Shown here: in pieces, positions 7,913 through 17,056 of the stretch
How the letters are laid out: every line of letters begins with the position of its first letter
Position numbering within the stretch: the stretch's first letter is position 1
Source of the DNA: Indolivaga alginatilytica
Lineage (GTDB): Bacteria; Bacteroidota; Bacteroidia; Bacteroidales; Dysgonomonadaceae
NCBI RefSeq assembly: GCF_003201355.1
Contig: NZ_QICL01000038.1
Coordinates: forward strand, 1 to 41,587
Direction of reading: 5' to 3'
Length of the DNA stretch: 41,587 nt
Notes under the pieces: generated by a model
Seen by the model: only the letters and a program-made list of their open reading frames with translations
What the model was told of the DNA's origin: nothing
The model's database searches: none
Translations under genes and position numbers: made by a program

Positions 7913-8356
7913 ATGCAAGTTATATTGAAAGAAGACGTTGCCAATCTTGGTTACAAAGATGATGTAGTAACTGTAAAAGATGGTTACGGACGTAACTACC
8001 TTTTGCCACAAGGAAAAGCTGTAATGGCTACAGAATCTGCTAAGAAAATGTTGGCTGAAAACTTGAAACAACGTGCTCATAAGCTAGAGAAAATCAAACA
8101 AGACGCTCAGGAAATTGCTGCGAAACTTGAAGGTGTTACTCTGTCTATCGGTGCAAAAACAAGTTCTACAGGAACAATCTTCGGATCTGTTTCTAATATC
8201 CAAATCGCTGAAGCTTTGGAAAAGAAAGGTTTTGCTGTTGACCGTAAGGTTATCGTTATAAAAGAAGCAGTAAAAGAAGTTGGTTCTTATAAAGCTCTAC
8301 TTAAGCTTCACAAAGAAGTGTCTGTAGAAATTCCTTTCGAAGTAGTTTCTGAATAA
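7913..8356 (+). CDS. rplI: 50S ribosomal protein bL9
   Basis: 147 residues. The N-terminal bL9 domain is clear ([36 protein letters not shown]), followed by the long linker helix (residues 42-75) and the C-terminal domain containing [16 protein letters not shown]. It binds 23S rRNA at the base of the L1 stalk. Last gene of the rpsF operon; a strong terminator follows 22 bases after the stop. Confidence 0.98.
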   Translation: MQVILKEDVANLGYKDDVVTVKDGYGRNYLLPQGKAVMATESAKKMLAENLKQRAHKLEKIKQDAQEIAAKLEGVTLSIGAKTSSTGTIFGSVSNIQIAEALEKKGFAVDRKVIVIKEAVKEVGSYKALLKLHKEVSVEIPFEVVSE

Positions 8357-8378
8357 GAAATTCCAGATATAATATAAG

Positions 8379-8412
8379 AAGAGGCTGCCTTTTATAGGGC
8401 AGCCTCTTTTGT
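8379..8412 (+). terminator. rho-independent terminator of the rpsF operon
   Basis: AAGAGGCTGCC (8379-8389) pairs perfectly with GGCAGCCTCTT (8398-8408) around an 8-base loop, followed by TT. The stem is flanked by A on the left and T on the right, so it may also end the convergent transcript from 9971-8432. Confidence 0.85.
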
Positions 8413-8431
8413 GTTATAATAAGATTTGAGT

Positions 8432-9208
8432 TCACTGTATGAATTCAATAATGAGAGAGCATTGATCTACCATATTGGCGTTATTTGTAGCTGTTTCATT
8501 GGTGCGTACTGTAATGTTGTTTCCCGCTGTAAAGTTTAGTATCGATACAAAAGTGGGGCTTATTCCCCAGCCATTGCTATATCCTACAATGGTGCCATTC
8601 CATATCGAAACTCCATTTGCATATATGTGTGGTGCTACTAAATAGGGGTTGTTTCCTACTCTGTTTGTGCCCCAGTGTCCTGCGATGGTGACTCTGTATT
8701 TGCCAGTGTACGGAACTTGTATAGTTCCCGTCGACATATTTACACTTCCCTGTAGGGCACTGGAGATAGAACTGCTGCTGAAGTTGGTTAGTTGGCGGAT
8801 CGTAGTGGTAGTTTGATATGCCACAGTCCAGGTGCCGGTTAAAATTGCGTACCAAGAGCCTATGACCGATGCCCAAGTGCCTACTCCGTTTGCATCGGAG
8901 ACGAGCATCTTGCCTATCCCTTGCGTAGTATCCGCTATTTTTATAGCACCTCCTGCGGATTGGCTGGTAATATCTAATTTTGTAACAGGAGCGAGAGTTC
9001 CTATACCTACGTTTCCTTGGTTTGTTACAACTATATCATCAACAGCTTGAGCAGCTGTAATGCTGCCTGTAGATGGATTTGTAGTAGCCGAGGTCGAAGC
9101 TCCATCTATATGGAGTAGGGCTTTAGGGTTTTCTGTGTTGATTCCGATTTGAGCAATGCATATATTGCAGAATAGCAATATGATAAATGTAGATGTTAGT
9201 TTAGTCAT
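8432..9208 (-). CDS. secreted protein of the 'GIGT repeat' surface type, paralog B
   Basis: 258 residues, no assigned function. Signal peptide (MTKLTSTFIILLFCNICIAQ), then IGINTENPKALLHID and GNVGIGTLAPVTKLDI, motifs that recur in many secreted Bacteroidota proteins and resemble the region before tail-fibre-like modules. The C-terminal 130 residues are beta-rich (TGKYRVTIAGHWG, NITVRTN, SLIIEFIQ) and resemble a C1q/TNF-like jelly roll, which would suggest a trimeric surface adhesin; this is only a similarity by eye. It starts 7 bases after its paralog ends, so the two probably form an operon and arose by duplication. Confidence 0.7.
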   Translation of the reverse strand: MTKLTSTFIILLFCNICIAQIGINTENPKALLHIDGASTSATTNPSTGSITAAQAVDDIVVTNQGNVGIGTLAPVTKLDITSQSAGGAIKIADTTQGIGKMLVSDANGVGTWASVIGSWYAILTGTWTVAYQTTTTIRQLTNFSSSSISSALQGSVNMSTGTIQVPYTGKYRVTIAGHWGTNRVGNNPYLVAPHIYANGVSIWNGTIVGYSNGWGISPTFVSILNFTAGNNITVRTNETATNNANMVDQCSLIIEFIQ

Positions 9209-9215
9209 GTTCTTT

Positions 9216-9971
9216 TTATTTTACAAATTCAATGAAGAGGGTTAAATTAGATACACCATTTGCGAAACCTGCAGTGTTTTCTATACTGTAAATGTCCAGT
9301 ACATCATTTTGATTAAGGTATGTGAATGAGTAATAACTGACATAGGGAGAAAGTGATATGAGTGTTGATCCCAGTGAGTGTGGCGACCACATTGATGCTC
9401 CATTTTTCCTTACGTTATAATATCCGGCAATAAAATATCCGCTACCGCGATTCATTAAGGATATACCAAAGAGTGTAAGTCTATAAGTACCGGCATAAGG
9501 AACCGTTATACTTCCGTTGGTAATGTTTATGCTTCCGGTACCGGGTTTGGATATGGTTCCACCTGTGAAGTTGATCTTTCTAGTGCCTAGTGCGGTAGTA
9601 TAAGCCAGATTTCCTCCTGTGAGGGAGGCATTCCAGCTCCCGATAATATTTATCCAAGTGGCTACTCCGGTTGAATTACTGGTGAGTACTTTTGTAATAC
9701 CTTCACTGGTATCGGCTATTCGGATAGCTCCCGGTGTTGAGCTTATTATTTCGAGCTTCCTTTGAGGAGTTATGGTTCCTATGCCGATGTTTCCCTGCTC
9801 GTTCACTATGATATCGTCACTTGTGTTGAGGCTGCCGCTGGTATTGCTTTGCGTGTCAATGTGAAATATGCTTTGCGGGGTTCGGGTGTTTATCCCGACT
9901 TGGGCTTGTAATAGTCCGATGGAAAATGCTCCCATGATTAATAAAATGCTTTTTCTCATTACTTTTCTCAT
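9216..9971 (-). CDS. secreted protein of the 'GIGT repeat' surface type, paralog A
   Basis: 251 residues, first gene of the pair. Signal peptide (MRKSILLIMGAFSIGLLQAQ; the true start may be the in-frame ATG at 9959), then VGINTRTPQSIFHID and GNIGIGTITPQRKLEI, matching the other paralog position for position. It shares the block AIRIADTSEGITKVL...GVATWINIIGSW and the C-terminal beta-rich domain ending LFIEFVK. Function unknown, probably surface-exposed. The upstream 690-base gap carries a candidate -7 element and a (CT)24 tract. Confidence 0.7.
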   Translation of the reverse strand: MRKVMRKSILLIMGAFSIGLLQAQVGINTRTPQSIFHIDTQSNTSGSLNTSDDIIVNEQGNIGIGTITPQRKLEIISSTPGAIRIADTSEGITKVLTSNSTGVATWINIIGSWNASLTGGNLAYTTALGTRKINFTGGTISKPGTGSINITNGSITVPYAGTYRLTLFGISLMNRGSGYFIAGYYNVRKNGASMWSPHSLGSTLISLSPYVSYYSFTYLNQNDVLDIYSIENTAGFANGVSNLTLFIEFVK

Positions 9972-10122
9972 TAAAATTAGTGTGATTTAAAGATGAAAAG
10001 CAGTAACATGTAATCTCTACACGCTACTGCCGGACATAGTTGTGCTATGAATAAATTTCTCATAACTGCTGATTTCGAACGACAACAAGAAAAAAAATCC
10101 GCTACACGAGTAAATTTATAAG

Positions 10123-10130
10123 CAAAACTA
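10123..10130 (-). promoter_or_regulatory. candidate -7 element of the paralog pair
   Basis: TAGTTTTG on the minus strand matches TAnnTTTG, about 150 bases before the first gene. No good -33 element is seen at the right spacing. Confidence 0.35.
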
Positions 10131-10251
10131 TAATTGTATTTATTAGGGAAATATTGTATATTTAAGTGCTTTCGGTTTTTGAGGAGCAGAAACAACAAAA
10201 GACGGAAAGTTCCGCCTAAGACATTTTTGTAATTAATATGTTTACTGGTTA

Positions 10252-10303
<52 letters not shown>

Positions 10304-10324
10304 ACATTTCAGTATAATTAGCCA

Positions 10325-10349
10325 AATCTAAATGGTTAAAATTTAGATT
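10325..10349. repeat. perfect 9-bp inverted repeat beside the CT tract
   Basis: AATCTAAAT and ATTTAGATT flank a 7-base loop. No T run follows, so it is unlikely to be a terminator. The rest of 9972-10662 shows no gene. Confidence 0.4.
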
Positions 10350-10525
10350 GTTATTGTTTGATATGTTTGTTAAATTATACACCTGATCTTACTTAAAGAG
10401 TTATTTTACAGGAACAAATATAGGAAATGTTTTTGAAATCAAAGCTTTTCTCTGAAAAATGTGTTTCATGTGGTTCTCTTGCTGTTTTATTAGCTCATGC
10501 TTCTAAAGAATCAAAAAAGAAGTCG

Positions 10526-10533
10526 TACTTTTG
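10526..10533 (+). promoter_or_regulatory. -7 promoter element of tyrS
   Basis: TACTTTTG matches TAnnTTTG, giving a leader of about 120 bases that includes a copy of the dispersed palindrome. The -33 region is not recognisable. Confidence 0.45.
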
Positions 10534-10630
10534 TGATAACGAAAACATTTAAGGTTGTAGCCCTATTTGTTTTTTTTGTTAGAGGCAGATTTTTGTATCT
10601 GTGCGGAATAAAGTTTGTGAGAATAATAAT

Positions 10631-10645
10631 TGGGTCTGTGACCTT
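10631..10645. repeat. dispersed palindrome, copy 3
   Basis: TGGGTCTGTGACCTT, the most degenerate of the ten copies (AAGG changed to TGGG). It lies 17 bases before the tyrS start with AATAAT on the distal side. Confidence 0.55.
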
Positions 10646-10662
10646 AACAATAAATTAATTAG

Positions 10663-11955
10663 ATGAATTTTGTTGAAGAATTAAGATGGCGTGGTATGAT
10701 TCAGGAAATCATGCCGGGTACGGAAGAACAGCTACAAAAAGAATTAACCTCAGGCTATTTAGGGATCGATCCTACTGCCGATTCGTTGCATATCGGTCAC
10801 CTTGTTGGGGTGATGATATTAAAGCATTTTCAGCGTGCGGGACATCGTCCTATTGCTCTGATTGGTGGTGCAACCGGTATGATTGGAGACCCGTCTATGA
10901 AATCACAAGAGAGAAATCTGTTGGACGAGAAAACTCTGCGTCACAATCAAGAAAGTATCAAAAAACAGTTGGCTAAATTTTTAGATTTCGAATCTGATAA
11001 GCCAAACAGAGCTTTGCTTGTTAATAATTATGACTGGATGAAAGACTTTACTTTTCTGGATTTCATTCGCGATATAGGTAAACATATTACGGTTAACTAT
11101 ATGATGGCGAAAGATTCTGTAAAGAAAAGATTGAGCGGAGAGTCGGCTGATGGAATGTCATTTACCGAATTTTCATATCAGTTATTACAAGGATACGATT
11201 TCTTACATTTATATAGTGAACTCGGATGTCGCATACAGATGGGAGGATCCGATCAGTGGGGTAATATCACTACCGGTACAGAGCTTATTCGTCGTAAAAC
11301 AGGGGGAGAAGCCTTTGCACTCGTTTGTCCGTTGATAACTAAAGCAGATGGTACTAAGTTTGGTAAAACTGAGTCGGGTAATGTTTGGTTGGATCGTAGG
11401 TATACTTCACCTTATAAATTCTATCAGTTTTGGCTGAATGTTAGCGATGATGATGCAGCCAAATATATAAAGATATTTACAGCTTTATCGAAAGAGGAAA
11501 TCGAAGCTTTGGTTCATGCTCAAAAAGAAGCTCCACATCTTCGTCCTTTGCAGAAAAAACTCGCAGAAGAGCTAACTGTAATGGTTCACTCGGTTGAGGA
11601 TTATGAGGCTGCTGTAAGTGCATCAGGCATCTTGTTTGGAGGTTCTACGGCAGACACACTTAAAACTCTTGATGAAGAGACTTTATTGCAGGTTTTTGAA
11701 GGAGTTCCTCAGTTTGATGTAAGCAAGGTTGAATTAGAAGATGGTATCGCTGCTATTGACTTATTGACACAGGTTACGACAGTGTTTCCATCGAAAGGGG
11801 AGATGCGTAAAATGGTACAAGCCGGAGGTGTGATGATAAATAAAAATAAATTAGAAAATTCCGATGAAATTATTGATCATTCGTATCTGATTGATGGTAA
11901 ATATATTTTGGCTCAAAAAGGCAAGAAAAACTACTATTTACTGATTGCAAAATGA
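10663..11955 (+). CDS. tyrS: tyrosyl-tRNA synthetase
   Basis: 430 residues, class I aminoacyl-tRNA synthetase that charges tRNA-Tyr in the cytosol. The HIGH motif is intact at residues 43-46, and the KMSKS-equivalent KFGKT is at 232-236. [10 protein letters not shown] in the tyrosine pocket is typical. The C-terminal S4 RNA-binding domain is present (about 360-430; [17 protein letters not shown]). The start ATG gives [14 protein letters not shown], as in the family. tRNA-Gln follows 75 bases downstream. Confidence 0.98.
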   Translation: MNFVEELRWRGMIQEIMPGTEEQLQKELTSGYLGIDPTADSLHIGHLVGVMILKHFQRAGHRPIALIGGATGMIGDPSMKSQERNLLDEKTLRHNQESIKKQLAKFLDFESDKPNRALLVNNYDWMKDFTFLDFIRDIGKHITVNYMMAKDSVKKRLSGESADGMSFTEFSYQLLQGYDFLHLYSELGCRIQMGGSDQWGNITTGTELIRRKTGGEAFALVCPLITKADGTKFGKTESGNVWLDRRYTSPYKFYQFWLNVSDDDAAKYIKIFTALSKEEIEALVHAQKEAPHLRPLQKKLAEELTVMVHSVEDYEAAVSASGILFGGSTADTLKTLDEETLLQVFEGVPQFDVSKVELEDGIAAIDLLTQVTTVFPSKGEMRKMVQAGGVMINKNKLENSDEIIDHSYLIDGKYILAQKGKKNYYLLIAK

Positions 11956-12029
11956 AAAAAAAGTCGATGAGGTATTGCATATATCAAATTGATTATATAC
12001 TTTTGTATCGCTTTTGAAAAGCAAATGTT

Positions 12030-12100
12030 TGTCTCATGGTGTAATGGTAGCACTGCAGTTTTTGGTACTGCCTGTCTAGGTTCGAATCCTGGTGAGACAA
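12030..12100 (+). tRNA. tRNA-Gln (anticodon TTG)
   Basis: Acceptor TGTCTCA pairs with TGAGACA, and the T arm contains GGTTCGAATCC. The anticodon stem is GCAGT/ACTGC with loop TTTTGGT, giving TTG. No CCA is encoded. 71 bases including the discriminator A. Confidence 0.95.
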
Positions 12101-12114
12101 CAAATATAGAAATT

Positions 12115-12154
12115 ACCGTTGTATATCGATAAGATATGCAACGGTTTCTTTTTT
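12115..12154 (+). terminator. terminator after tRNA-Gln
   Basis: ACCGTTGTATAT (12115-12126) pairs with ATATGCAACGGT (12134-12145) with one G-U pair, then TTCTTTTTT. Confidence 0.75.
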
Positions 12155-12290
12155 GTCCATACATACAGCTTTTATGTGTTTGTTTATTCTAAGAATTTAT
12201 TCGGAGGTAATATGCTTCATCATAGTATTATTCGTCTGAGTTATTATATCAATGATAAGGTGTTGTGTGTTTTCGTTTTATATTTACCTT

Positions 12291-12572
12291 ATGAAGGTAA
12301 GGAAAGTAGTCGCTGTAATTGTTGTGTTATATAATCTATTGTCATGGATCTTTTTGTTAGATTTATATTTCAGGCTGCATCTAAACGAAAGTTTATCTCT
12401 AATAATAGTTTTATTTACATATCCGATTTCAATCGTTGGATTTGCAATTCTAGTTATAGGCTTTGATTCATCCTTCATGGTCATTATTTCTCAAATTATA
12501 ATGCCAGCTATTATTCTGTGGGGAGCGGACAATGTAACTAAAATGATTAACAATAGAATGCAACGTTTTTAA
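12291..12572 (+). CDS. small membrane protein of unknown function
   Basis: 93 residues from the ATG at 12291; an upstream in-frame ATG at 12252 would add 13 poorly hydrophobic residues and is less likely. Three hydrophobic segments are visible (about residues 5-24, 32-55 and 60-78), then a short basic tail (KMINNRMQRF). No family recognised. It stands 43 bases before a lipoprotein gene on the same strand and may share a transcript with it. Confidence 0.55.
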   Translation: MKVRKVVAVIVVLYNLLSWIFLLDLYFRLHLNESLSLIIVLFTYPISIVGFAILVIGFDSSFMVIISQIIMPAIILWGADNVTKMINNRMQRF

Positions 12573-12615
12573 TTAATTTGCATCTTGATAATTTAACTAT
12601 AAATTCAATTTTATC

Positions 12616-13017
12616 ATGAAAAAGATTTTAACTTTAATTTTATGCTCATTAACTTTATTTGTAGTTCAATCCTGTTCAAATGATGATGACAATACTTTTG
12701 ATCCGGAAATTGGAGCTAAAGAAGTTGCGGTCAATAGTCTCAATGCAACAATCTCATCTGTTTTGATTAAATCCGGTAAAGAGATAATCTTTGAATCTTC
12801 GGGTCTGGATAAAACGTATTATTCTCAAAAAATATCCAATCGAAAAGAGGTTTATATTGAAGTTACAGCAATTGTAGATACAAACGAGAGAGCCTTAGTT
12901 AATTTTGGAGAAGTAATAGGTGGCGATGCTATTGGTATAGTAAAACAAACGGAAAAAGAGCAGGCTGTAAAAGGTGAAAAGATTAAAGTATCCGGCACTA
13001 TAACGTTTTTGCAATAA
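12616..13017 (+). CDS. small lipoprotein of unknown function
   Basis: 133 residues. Signal sequence with a lipobox ending VVQSC, so Cys20 would be lipidated; the following SNDDD acidic stretch matches the lipoprotein export signal that directs Bacteroidota lipoproteins to the cell surface. The mature part is mostly predicted beta strand and ends in KIKVSGTITFLQ. No known family recognised. Confidence 0.75.
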   Translation: MKKILTLILCSLTLFVVQSCSNDDDNTFDPEIGAKEVAVNSLNATISSVLIKSGKEIIFESSGLDKTYYSQKISNRKEVYIEVTAIVDTNERALVNFGEVIGGDAIGIVKQTEKEQAVKGEKIKVSGTITFLQ

Positions 13018-13244
13018 GTAATATTTTTTGCTGTAAGCGGGACTTTTTGCCTATGTATTTTTTAGTCAGAATATGTAGAATTATCCGTGTTGTAATTCAT
13101 ATGGTTAGGCCTAGTCGAATAATATCCCAAATAAATTTCTCACCCTCTGTTTTAACATTTTATTTTTATTTTAAGTATCTATTATAAAAACAATTAGAGA
13201 CTATATTGTGTTATAATTACATGATAGATCAAAACAAGATAATT

Positions 13245-13382
13245 ATGAAACTAGAAAAAGACAAAATCGAATTATTGGAAACTCTGAAAGGAGTAAAAAG
13301 ATTAATGGATTCTGAAGATTATACGTATAGTTTTGATGACTTGTATGAACGTGTATCAGCAGTAATCGCGAAGTATGAATAA
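13245..13382 (+). CDS. 45-residue protein of unknown function
   Basis: ATGAAACTAGAAAAAGAC opens a 45-codon frame with an A-rich, AAGA-containing upstream stretch usual for Bacteroidota start sites. The product is charged and helical (MKLEKDKIELLETLKGVKRL...DDLYERVSAVIAKYE). An in-frame ATG at 13221 would add eight residues. The codon pattern looks coding, but I recognise no family. Confidence 0.5.
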   Translation: MKLEKDKIELLETLKGVKRLMDSEDYTYSFDDLYERVSAVIAKYE

Positions 13383-13572
13383 CTAATTTGAAAGGAGCTT
13401 GTGTAATTACGGGCTTTTTTCTGTTGTGGGTAGTTTAAGTGATATATAATCTCTGTTTTGGCTATCTGATTAAAATTTTCTATTTATACTTAATAAAAAA
13501 TAATATATAAAACATTATATAGCTTTAGGGCGTTTCTATTATACGTACGCGAGATAATTCAATGTTACGTAG

Positions 13573-13611
13573 AGAGGGAATTTATAATTAGAAAAGTTAT
13601 AGTTTCCCTCT
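13573..13611. other. inverted repeat in a gene-poor stretch
   Basis: AGAGGGAA (13573-13580) pairs with TTCCCTCT (13604-13611). The gap from 13383 to 13740 shows no open frame with coding character, so this may belong to an untranslated RNA or an mRNA leader. Weak evidence. Confidence 0.25.
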
Positions 13612-13740
13612 TGCCTATTTAGTCCGGTCTTTCTCTATCATTGTACATCTTTAACTTAATACTCAATTAATTAATCAGATTAATACTCTTCTGGCTTTAT
13701 AATAGCTTACATTTACATTATCACCAAAAATTATAGTATT

Positions 13741-13854
13741 ATGGCAAAAAAAGAAGGAAAAGAAGCTAAAAAGCCCAAGAAGGTCAAAGAAAAAGTAATT
13801 GCTGCTAATCCTCCGATGTCAAAAGAAGATAAAGCTAAAAAAAAGAGTAAATAA
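13741..13854 (+). CDS. 37-residue lysine-rich protein
   Basis: ATGGCAAAAAAAGAAGGA opens a 37-codon frame. About 43% of residues are lysine, with the centre VIAANPPMSKEDKAKKK. It is followed within 10 bases by a clean terminator, which supports it being expressed. It might bind nucleic acid or the ribosome by charge alone; no family recognised. Confidence 0.55.
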   Translation: MAKKEGKEAKKPKKVKEKVIAANPPMSKEDKAKKKSK

Positions 13855-13856
13855 TA

Positions 13857-13879
13857 AAGGGCGGGTTAACCGCCTTTTT
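13857..13879 (+). terminator. terminator after the lysine-rich ORF
   Basis: GGCGG (13860-13864) pairs with CCGCC (13870-13874), extended by A/T pairs, then TTTTT. Typical rho-independent layout. Confidence 0.75.
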
Positions 13880-13942
13880 CATTTCTTGGTCTGTTATCTT
13901 GGAATGTAACAATTGTTACATGTTTCTTATCCATTAAATATT

Positions 13943-13950
13943 TAAATTTG
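13943..13950 (+). promoter_or_regulatory. -7 element of the YecH-like gene
   Basis: TAAATTTG matches TAnnTTTG about 25 bases before the ATG at 13976, giving a short leader. A weak TTTC stands upstream at a shorter than normal distance. Confidence 0.4.
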
Positions 13951-13975
13951 TACCTATTAATTAAATACATTTTTT

Positions 13976-14212
13976 ATGGAACAATTACATGCACATGAAG
14001 TTCTTCACATGATGGAAGGAAACAGCTATACAGAATCTTCGTTGAAGGAGGCTATAATTCAGAAATTCGGAAAGGAACAGCGTTTTTATGCTTGTTCGGC
14101 AGAAAATATGGATTTAGATGAGCTTGTAGAATTTTTAAAGAATAAAGGCAAATTTATGGCTGCCGACAATGACGGCTTTACTGTAGATGTTACAAAAGTT
14201 TGTAATCACTAA
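13976..14212 (+). CDS. YecH-family (DUF2492) probable metal-binding protein
   Basis: 78 residues. It follows the family closely: an N-terminal HAHEVLHMM, central SLKEAIIQKFGKEQRFYACSAE, GKF near residue 58 and the final VCNH. Conserved His and Cys residues (H5, H7, H11, C41, C76, H78) could hold a metal ion. Biological role unknown in any organism I know of. Single gene followed by a strong terminator. Confidence 0.82.
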   Translation: MEQLHAHEVLHMMEGNSYTESSLKEAIIQKFGKEQRFYACSAENMDLDELVEFLKNKGKFMAADNDGFTVDVTKVCNH

Positions 14213-14240
14213 GTATCTAACTTTTTTTAGTATAGAAAGA

Positions 14241-14275
14241 TAAAAGCCTCGAAATCTAAAATTTCGAGGCTTTTA
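14241..14275. terminator. bidirectional terminator
   Basis: A perfect 15-bp stem (14241-14255 with 14261-14275) around CTAAA, A-rich on the left and T-rich on the right. It serves both the YecH-like gene (+) and the convergent GH92 gene (-). Confidence 0.9.
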
Positions 14276-14294
14276 TTTCAGTGGAATATATTTC

Positions 14295-16583
14295 TCAGAA
14301 TTTTTCGTCTTTAGAAAAGGAGTAGGGGAAATCACTGTCTTGAATTCCTCTTTGATTATCGGGCGTTGGAGACATCTTATATTCTATAACAGCACCATTT
14401 TGTAATTGCTCGTGAGTTACGTAGTTCTTGCTGTAAGGTTGTCCATTTACAGTCATCGTAGATATGTATCTGTTATCTTTGTTGTTATTGCCTGCTTTTA
14501 TTACAACTTGTTTTCCGTTTTCCAAATTGAGTTTTACACTTTTAAATAACGGTGAGCCAATAACATATTGGTCTGTTCCTGAGCATACTGTATAAAATCC
14601 TAAAGCAGAGAATACATACCATGCTGAGGTTTGTCCATTATCTTCGTCTCCGCAATATCCGTCAGGAGTCGCAAAATAAAGCTTATCCATAATTTCACGA
14701 GTCCAGAATTGAGCTTTCCAAGGTTCTCCCGAATAGTTGTACATATATACCATATGCTGTATTGGTTGGTTTCCATGTGCATATTGTCCCATGTTCATTA
14801 TCTGCATTTCGCGTATTTCATGAATTACTGTTCCGTAATAGCTATCATCAAATAAAGGAGGCATTATAAATACAGAATCCATCATAATATTGAACTCTTT
14901 CTTGCCACCCATCAAATCTATTAATCCTTGAGGATCGTGAAATACCGACCACGTGTAATGCCAGCTATTTCCTTCGGTGAAAGCGTCTCCCCATTTCAAG
15001 GGATTGAATGGTGATTGGAAAGTGCCGTCTTCATTCTTTCCTCTCATCAATTTAGATGAATGGTCGAATAAGTTTTTATAATTCATTGCTCTTTTGGCAA
15101 ACACTTGAAGTTCTTTTTCAGGACGATTCAGCGCTTTTCCTAATTTGTAGATAGTCCAGTCATTGTAAGCATACTCTAAAGTACGTGCAGCACTTTCTCT
15201 GATACCTACATTGTAAGGCACATAACCAAGTTTGTTGTAGAACTCGTGTCCTAAACGTCCGGTAGAACTTACATCAGGATGCACATTCTCAGTGCCATGT
15301 AGCAAACCTTTGTATAGAGTCTCGATGTCATAACCTCTTAAACCTTTCAGATAAGCATCAGCTACAACAGATGCAGAGTTGTTTCCAACCATACAGTCTC
15401 TATGTCCGGGGCTTGCCCATTCAGGTAAGAAACCACTTTCTTTATAAGTGTTTACAAGCCCTTCCTGCATTTGTGTATTGATAGAAGGATACATAAGGTT
15501 CAAGAATGGAAATAGGCATCGGAAAGTATCCCAAAACCCGGTATCGGTAAACATATATCCGGGTAATACTTTTCCGTTATATGGGCTATAGTGCATAGTT
15601 TTGCTTGCTGCATCTACTTCATGAAATTTTCGAGGGAATAGAACTGAACGATACAGACATGAATAAAAAGTACGAAGATTGTCAATATTATCATCTTCTA
15701 CCTCTATTTTACCTAATACTTCGTTCCATGTGTTTTTACCATTAGCTTTCACTGTCTCGAAATCATTATTACCTAATTCTTTTAAATTAAGTTCGGCTTG
15801 CTCGGGACTAATGAATGAAGATGCTACTCGGGCGTGTACTTTTTCTCCTTTTTTAGTAGAGAAACCGATAATAGCTCCTGCATGATTTGCTTTAGATTCA
15901 GTTTGTTTTTCAAGAATCTTTTGGTCAGCTACGGCTGATACATATGTAAAAGGCTTGTCGAAAATAATGATAAAGTAATTCTTGAAATTATCAGGAACTC
16001 CTCCGCTATTTTTTGTAGTATATCCAATTATTTTATTCTCCTCTGGAATTACTTTAACGTAAGATCCATTATCAAAGGCATCTATGGTTACAAACGATTT
16101 ATTATTCTCAGGGAATGTAAATCGAAACATAACAGCTCTTTCAGTTGGAGCCATTTCTGTTACCACATCATAGTCTGCAAGATAAACTCTGTAATAATAA
16201 GGGCTTGCAACTTCTGCTTTGTGAGAAAACCAACTTGCTCTTTCGTTCTCATCAAAAATAGCTTTACCTGTTGTTGGCATTATTGAGAACTGTCCATAAT
16301 CGTTGATCCATGGACTCGGTTGGTGAGTTTGTTTGAAACCTCTGATTTTGTCTGCATCATAGCTGTATGACCATCCGTCCCCCATTTTTCCGGTTTGTGG
16401 CATCCAGAAATTCATACCCCAAGGCATAGCAATTGCAGGATAGGTGTTTCCGTTTGATAGTGAATGTTTTGATTGAGTTCCTACAAGAGGATTGACATAA
16501 TCAACCGGGCTTTTTGTATCCGCTGCTTTTATGCTTAAAATACAAAACATACTGATAAACAAGTAAATACTTATTCTCTTCAT
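14295..16583 (-). CDS. GH92 family alpha-mannosidase
   Basis: 762 residues with a signal peptide (MKRISIYLFISMFCILSIKAA), so exported, probably periplasmic. The GH92 N-terminal beta domain (DYVNPLVGTQ near 28, YPAIAMPWGMNFWMPQTG near 48) leads to the (alpha/alpha)6 catalytic domain. The C-terminal signature GYCGDEDNGQTSAWYVFSALGFYTV is nearly canonical. GH92 enzymes are calcium-dependent inverting exo-alpha-mannosidases acting on N-glycans or mannans. It is transcribed away from susC and is not obviously part of glucan use; it may share regulation through the 470-base divergent region. Linkage specificity cannot be told. Confidence 0.93.
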   Translation of the reverse strand: MKRISIYLFISMFCILSIKAADTKSPVDYVNPLVGTQSKHSLSNGNTYPAIAMPWGMNFWMPQTGKMGDGWSYSYDADKIRGFKQTHQPSPWINDYGQFSIMPTTGKAIFDENERASWFSHKAEVASPYYYRVYLADYDVVTEMAPTERAVMFRFTFPENNKSFVTIDAFDNGSYVKVIPEENKIIGYTTKNSGGVPDNFKNYFIIIFDKPFTYVSAVADQKILEKQTESKANHAGAIIGFSTKKGEKVHARVASSFISPEQAELNLKELGNNDFETVKANGKNTWNEVLGKIEVEDDNIDNLRTFYSCLYRSVLFPRKFHEVDAASKTMHYSPYNGKVLPGYMFTDTGFWDTFRCLFPFLNLMYPSINTQMQEGLVNTYKESGFLPEWASPGHRDCMVGNNSASVVADAYLKGLRGYDIETLYKGLLHGTENVHPDVSSTGRLGHEFYNKLGYVPYNVGIRESAARTLEYAYNDWTIYKLGKALNRPEKELQVFAKRAMNYKNLFDHSSKLMRGKNEDGTFQSPFNPLKWGDAFTEGNSWHYTWSVFHDPQGLIDLMGGKKEFNIMMDSVFIMPPLFDDSYYGTVIHEIREMQIMNMGQYAHGNQPIQHMVYMYNYSGEPWKAQFWTREIMDKLYFATPDGYCGDEDNGQTSAWYVFSALGFYTVCSGTDQYVIGSPLFKSVKLNLENGKQVVIKAGNNNKDNRYISTMTVNGQPYSKNYVTHEQLQNGAVIEYKMSPTPDNQRGIQDSDFPYSFSKDEKF

Positions 16584-16630
16584 GATTTATTATTTAGTTT
16601 GATTTTGTTTCATTTAATTCAGAATTAAGT

Positions 16631-16645
16631 AAAGTCTCCGACTTT
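16631..16645. repeat. variant of the dispersed palindrome
   Basis: AAAGTC-TCC-GACTTT, a 6+3+6 palindrome upstream of the GH92 start. On the minus strand it reads AACAAAAGTCGGAGACTTTA, the same layout as the main family (A-rich side distal, GAGAC core), but with different arms. May be unrelated. Confidence 0.3.
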
Positions 16646-16893
16646 TGTTATAAATAATTTCTATACTATATAATTGGTATAGAAGGTTTCGTGTCATTTA
16701 GATAGCAAATCTAAGTATAATTCCTCAAAAATTAAAAAAGCATTGACTATATAACCCTTTATTATCCTGTATCATTGAATAGTGTAATCTCCCCTTTTCT
16801 TGTTATTTTGGTAGATGGTTAAAAAATATTAAAGGTTCAGTTTTCTGTGAACAATTAATAATAAGTGAGTTATATGTTGCTGATTCAAATTTG

Positions 16894-16907
16894 TGCAAAC
16901 GTTTGCA
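16894..16907. promoter_or_regulatory. LacI-type operator upstream of susC
   Basis: TGCAAACGTTTGCA, a perfect 14-bp palindrome centred on CG, the classic LacI/GalR-family site. It lies 150 bases before susC and about 55 bases upstream of a near-consensus -7 element (CATATTTG, 16963-16970). The same palindrome recurs at 25851 and 31447. The remaining bases of 16584-17056 hold no gene. Confidence 0.75.
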
Positions 16908-17056
16908 TAACAAAAAGCTTGTTTTATTGTTATTGAATGATAAAATACAACTGCTACATCTCATATTTGTAATATGATTTAGGCTTGTTAAAAAAGTAAA
17001 ACAGGTTTTATCCATGAAATTAATAACATATTAATGTTAATCTTAATAATTTGCAC

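Noticed and set aside
9977-10198. A 73-codon minus-strand frame with FFSCCRSKSAV, superficially like translations of the hairpins at 3613 and 4198 (FFSIIHCCQSK)
   Set aside because: The likeness rests mainly on a TTGTTGTC stretch and short low-complexity sequence; no common start, no ribosome site and no wider match. The frame covers the leader of the paralog pair.
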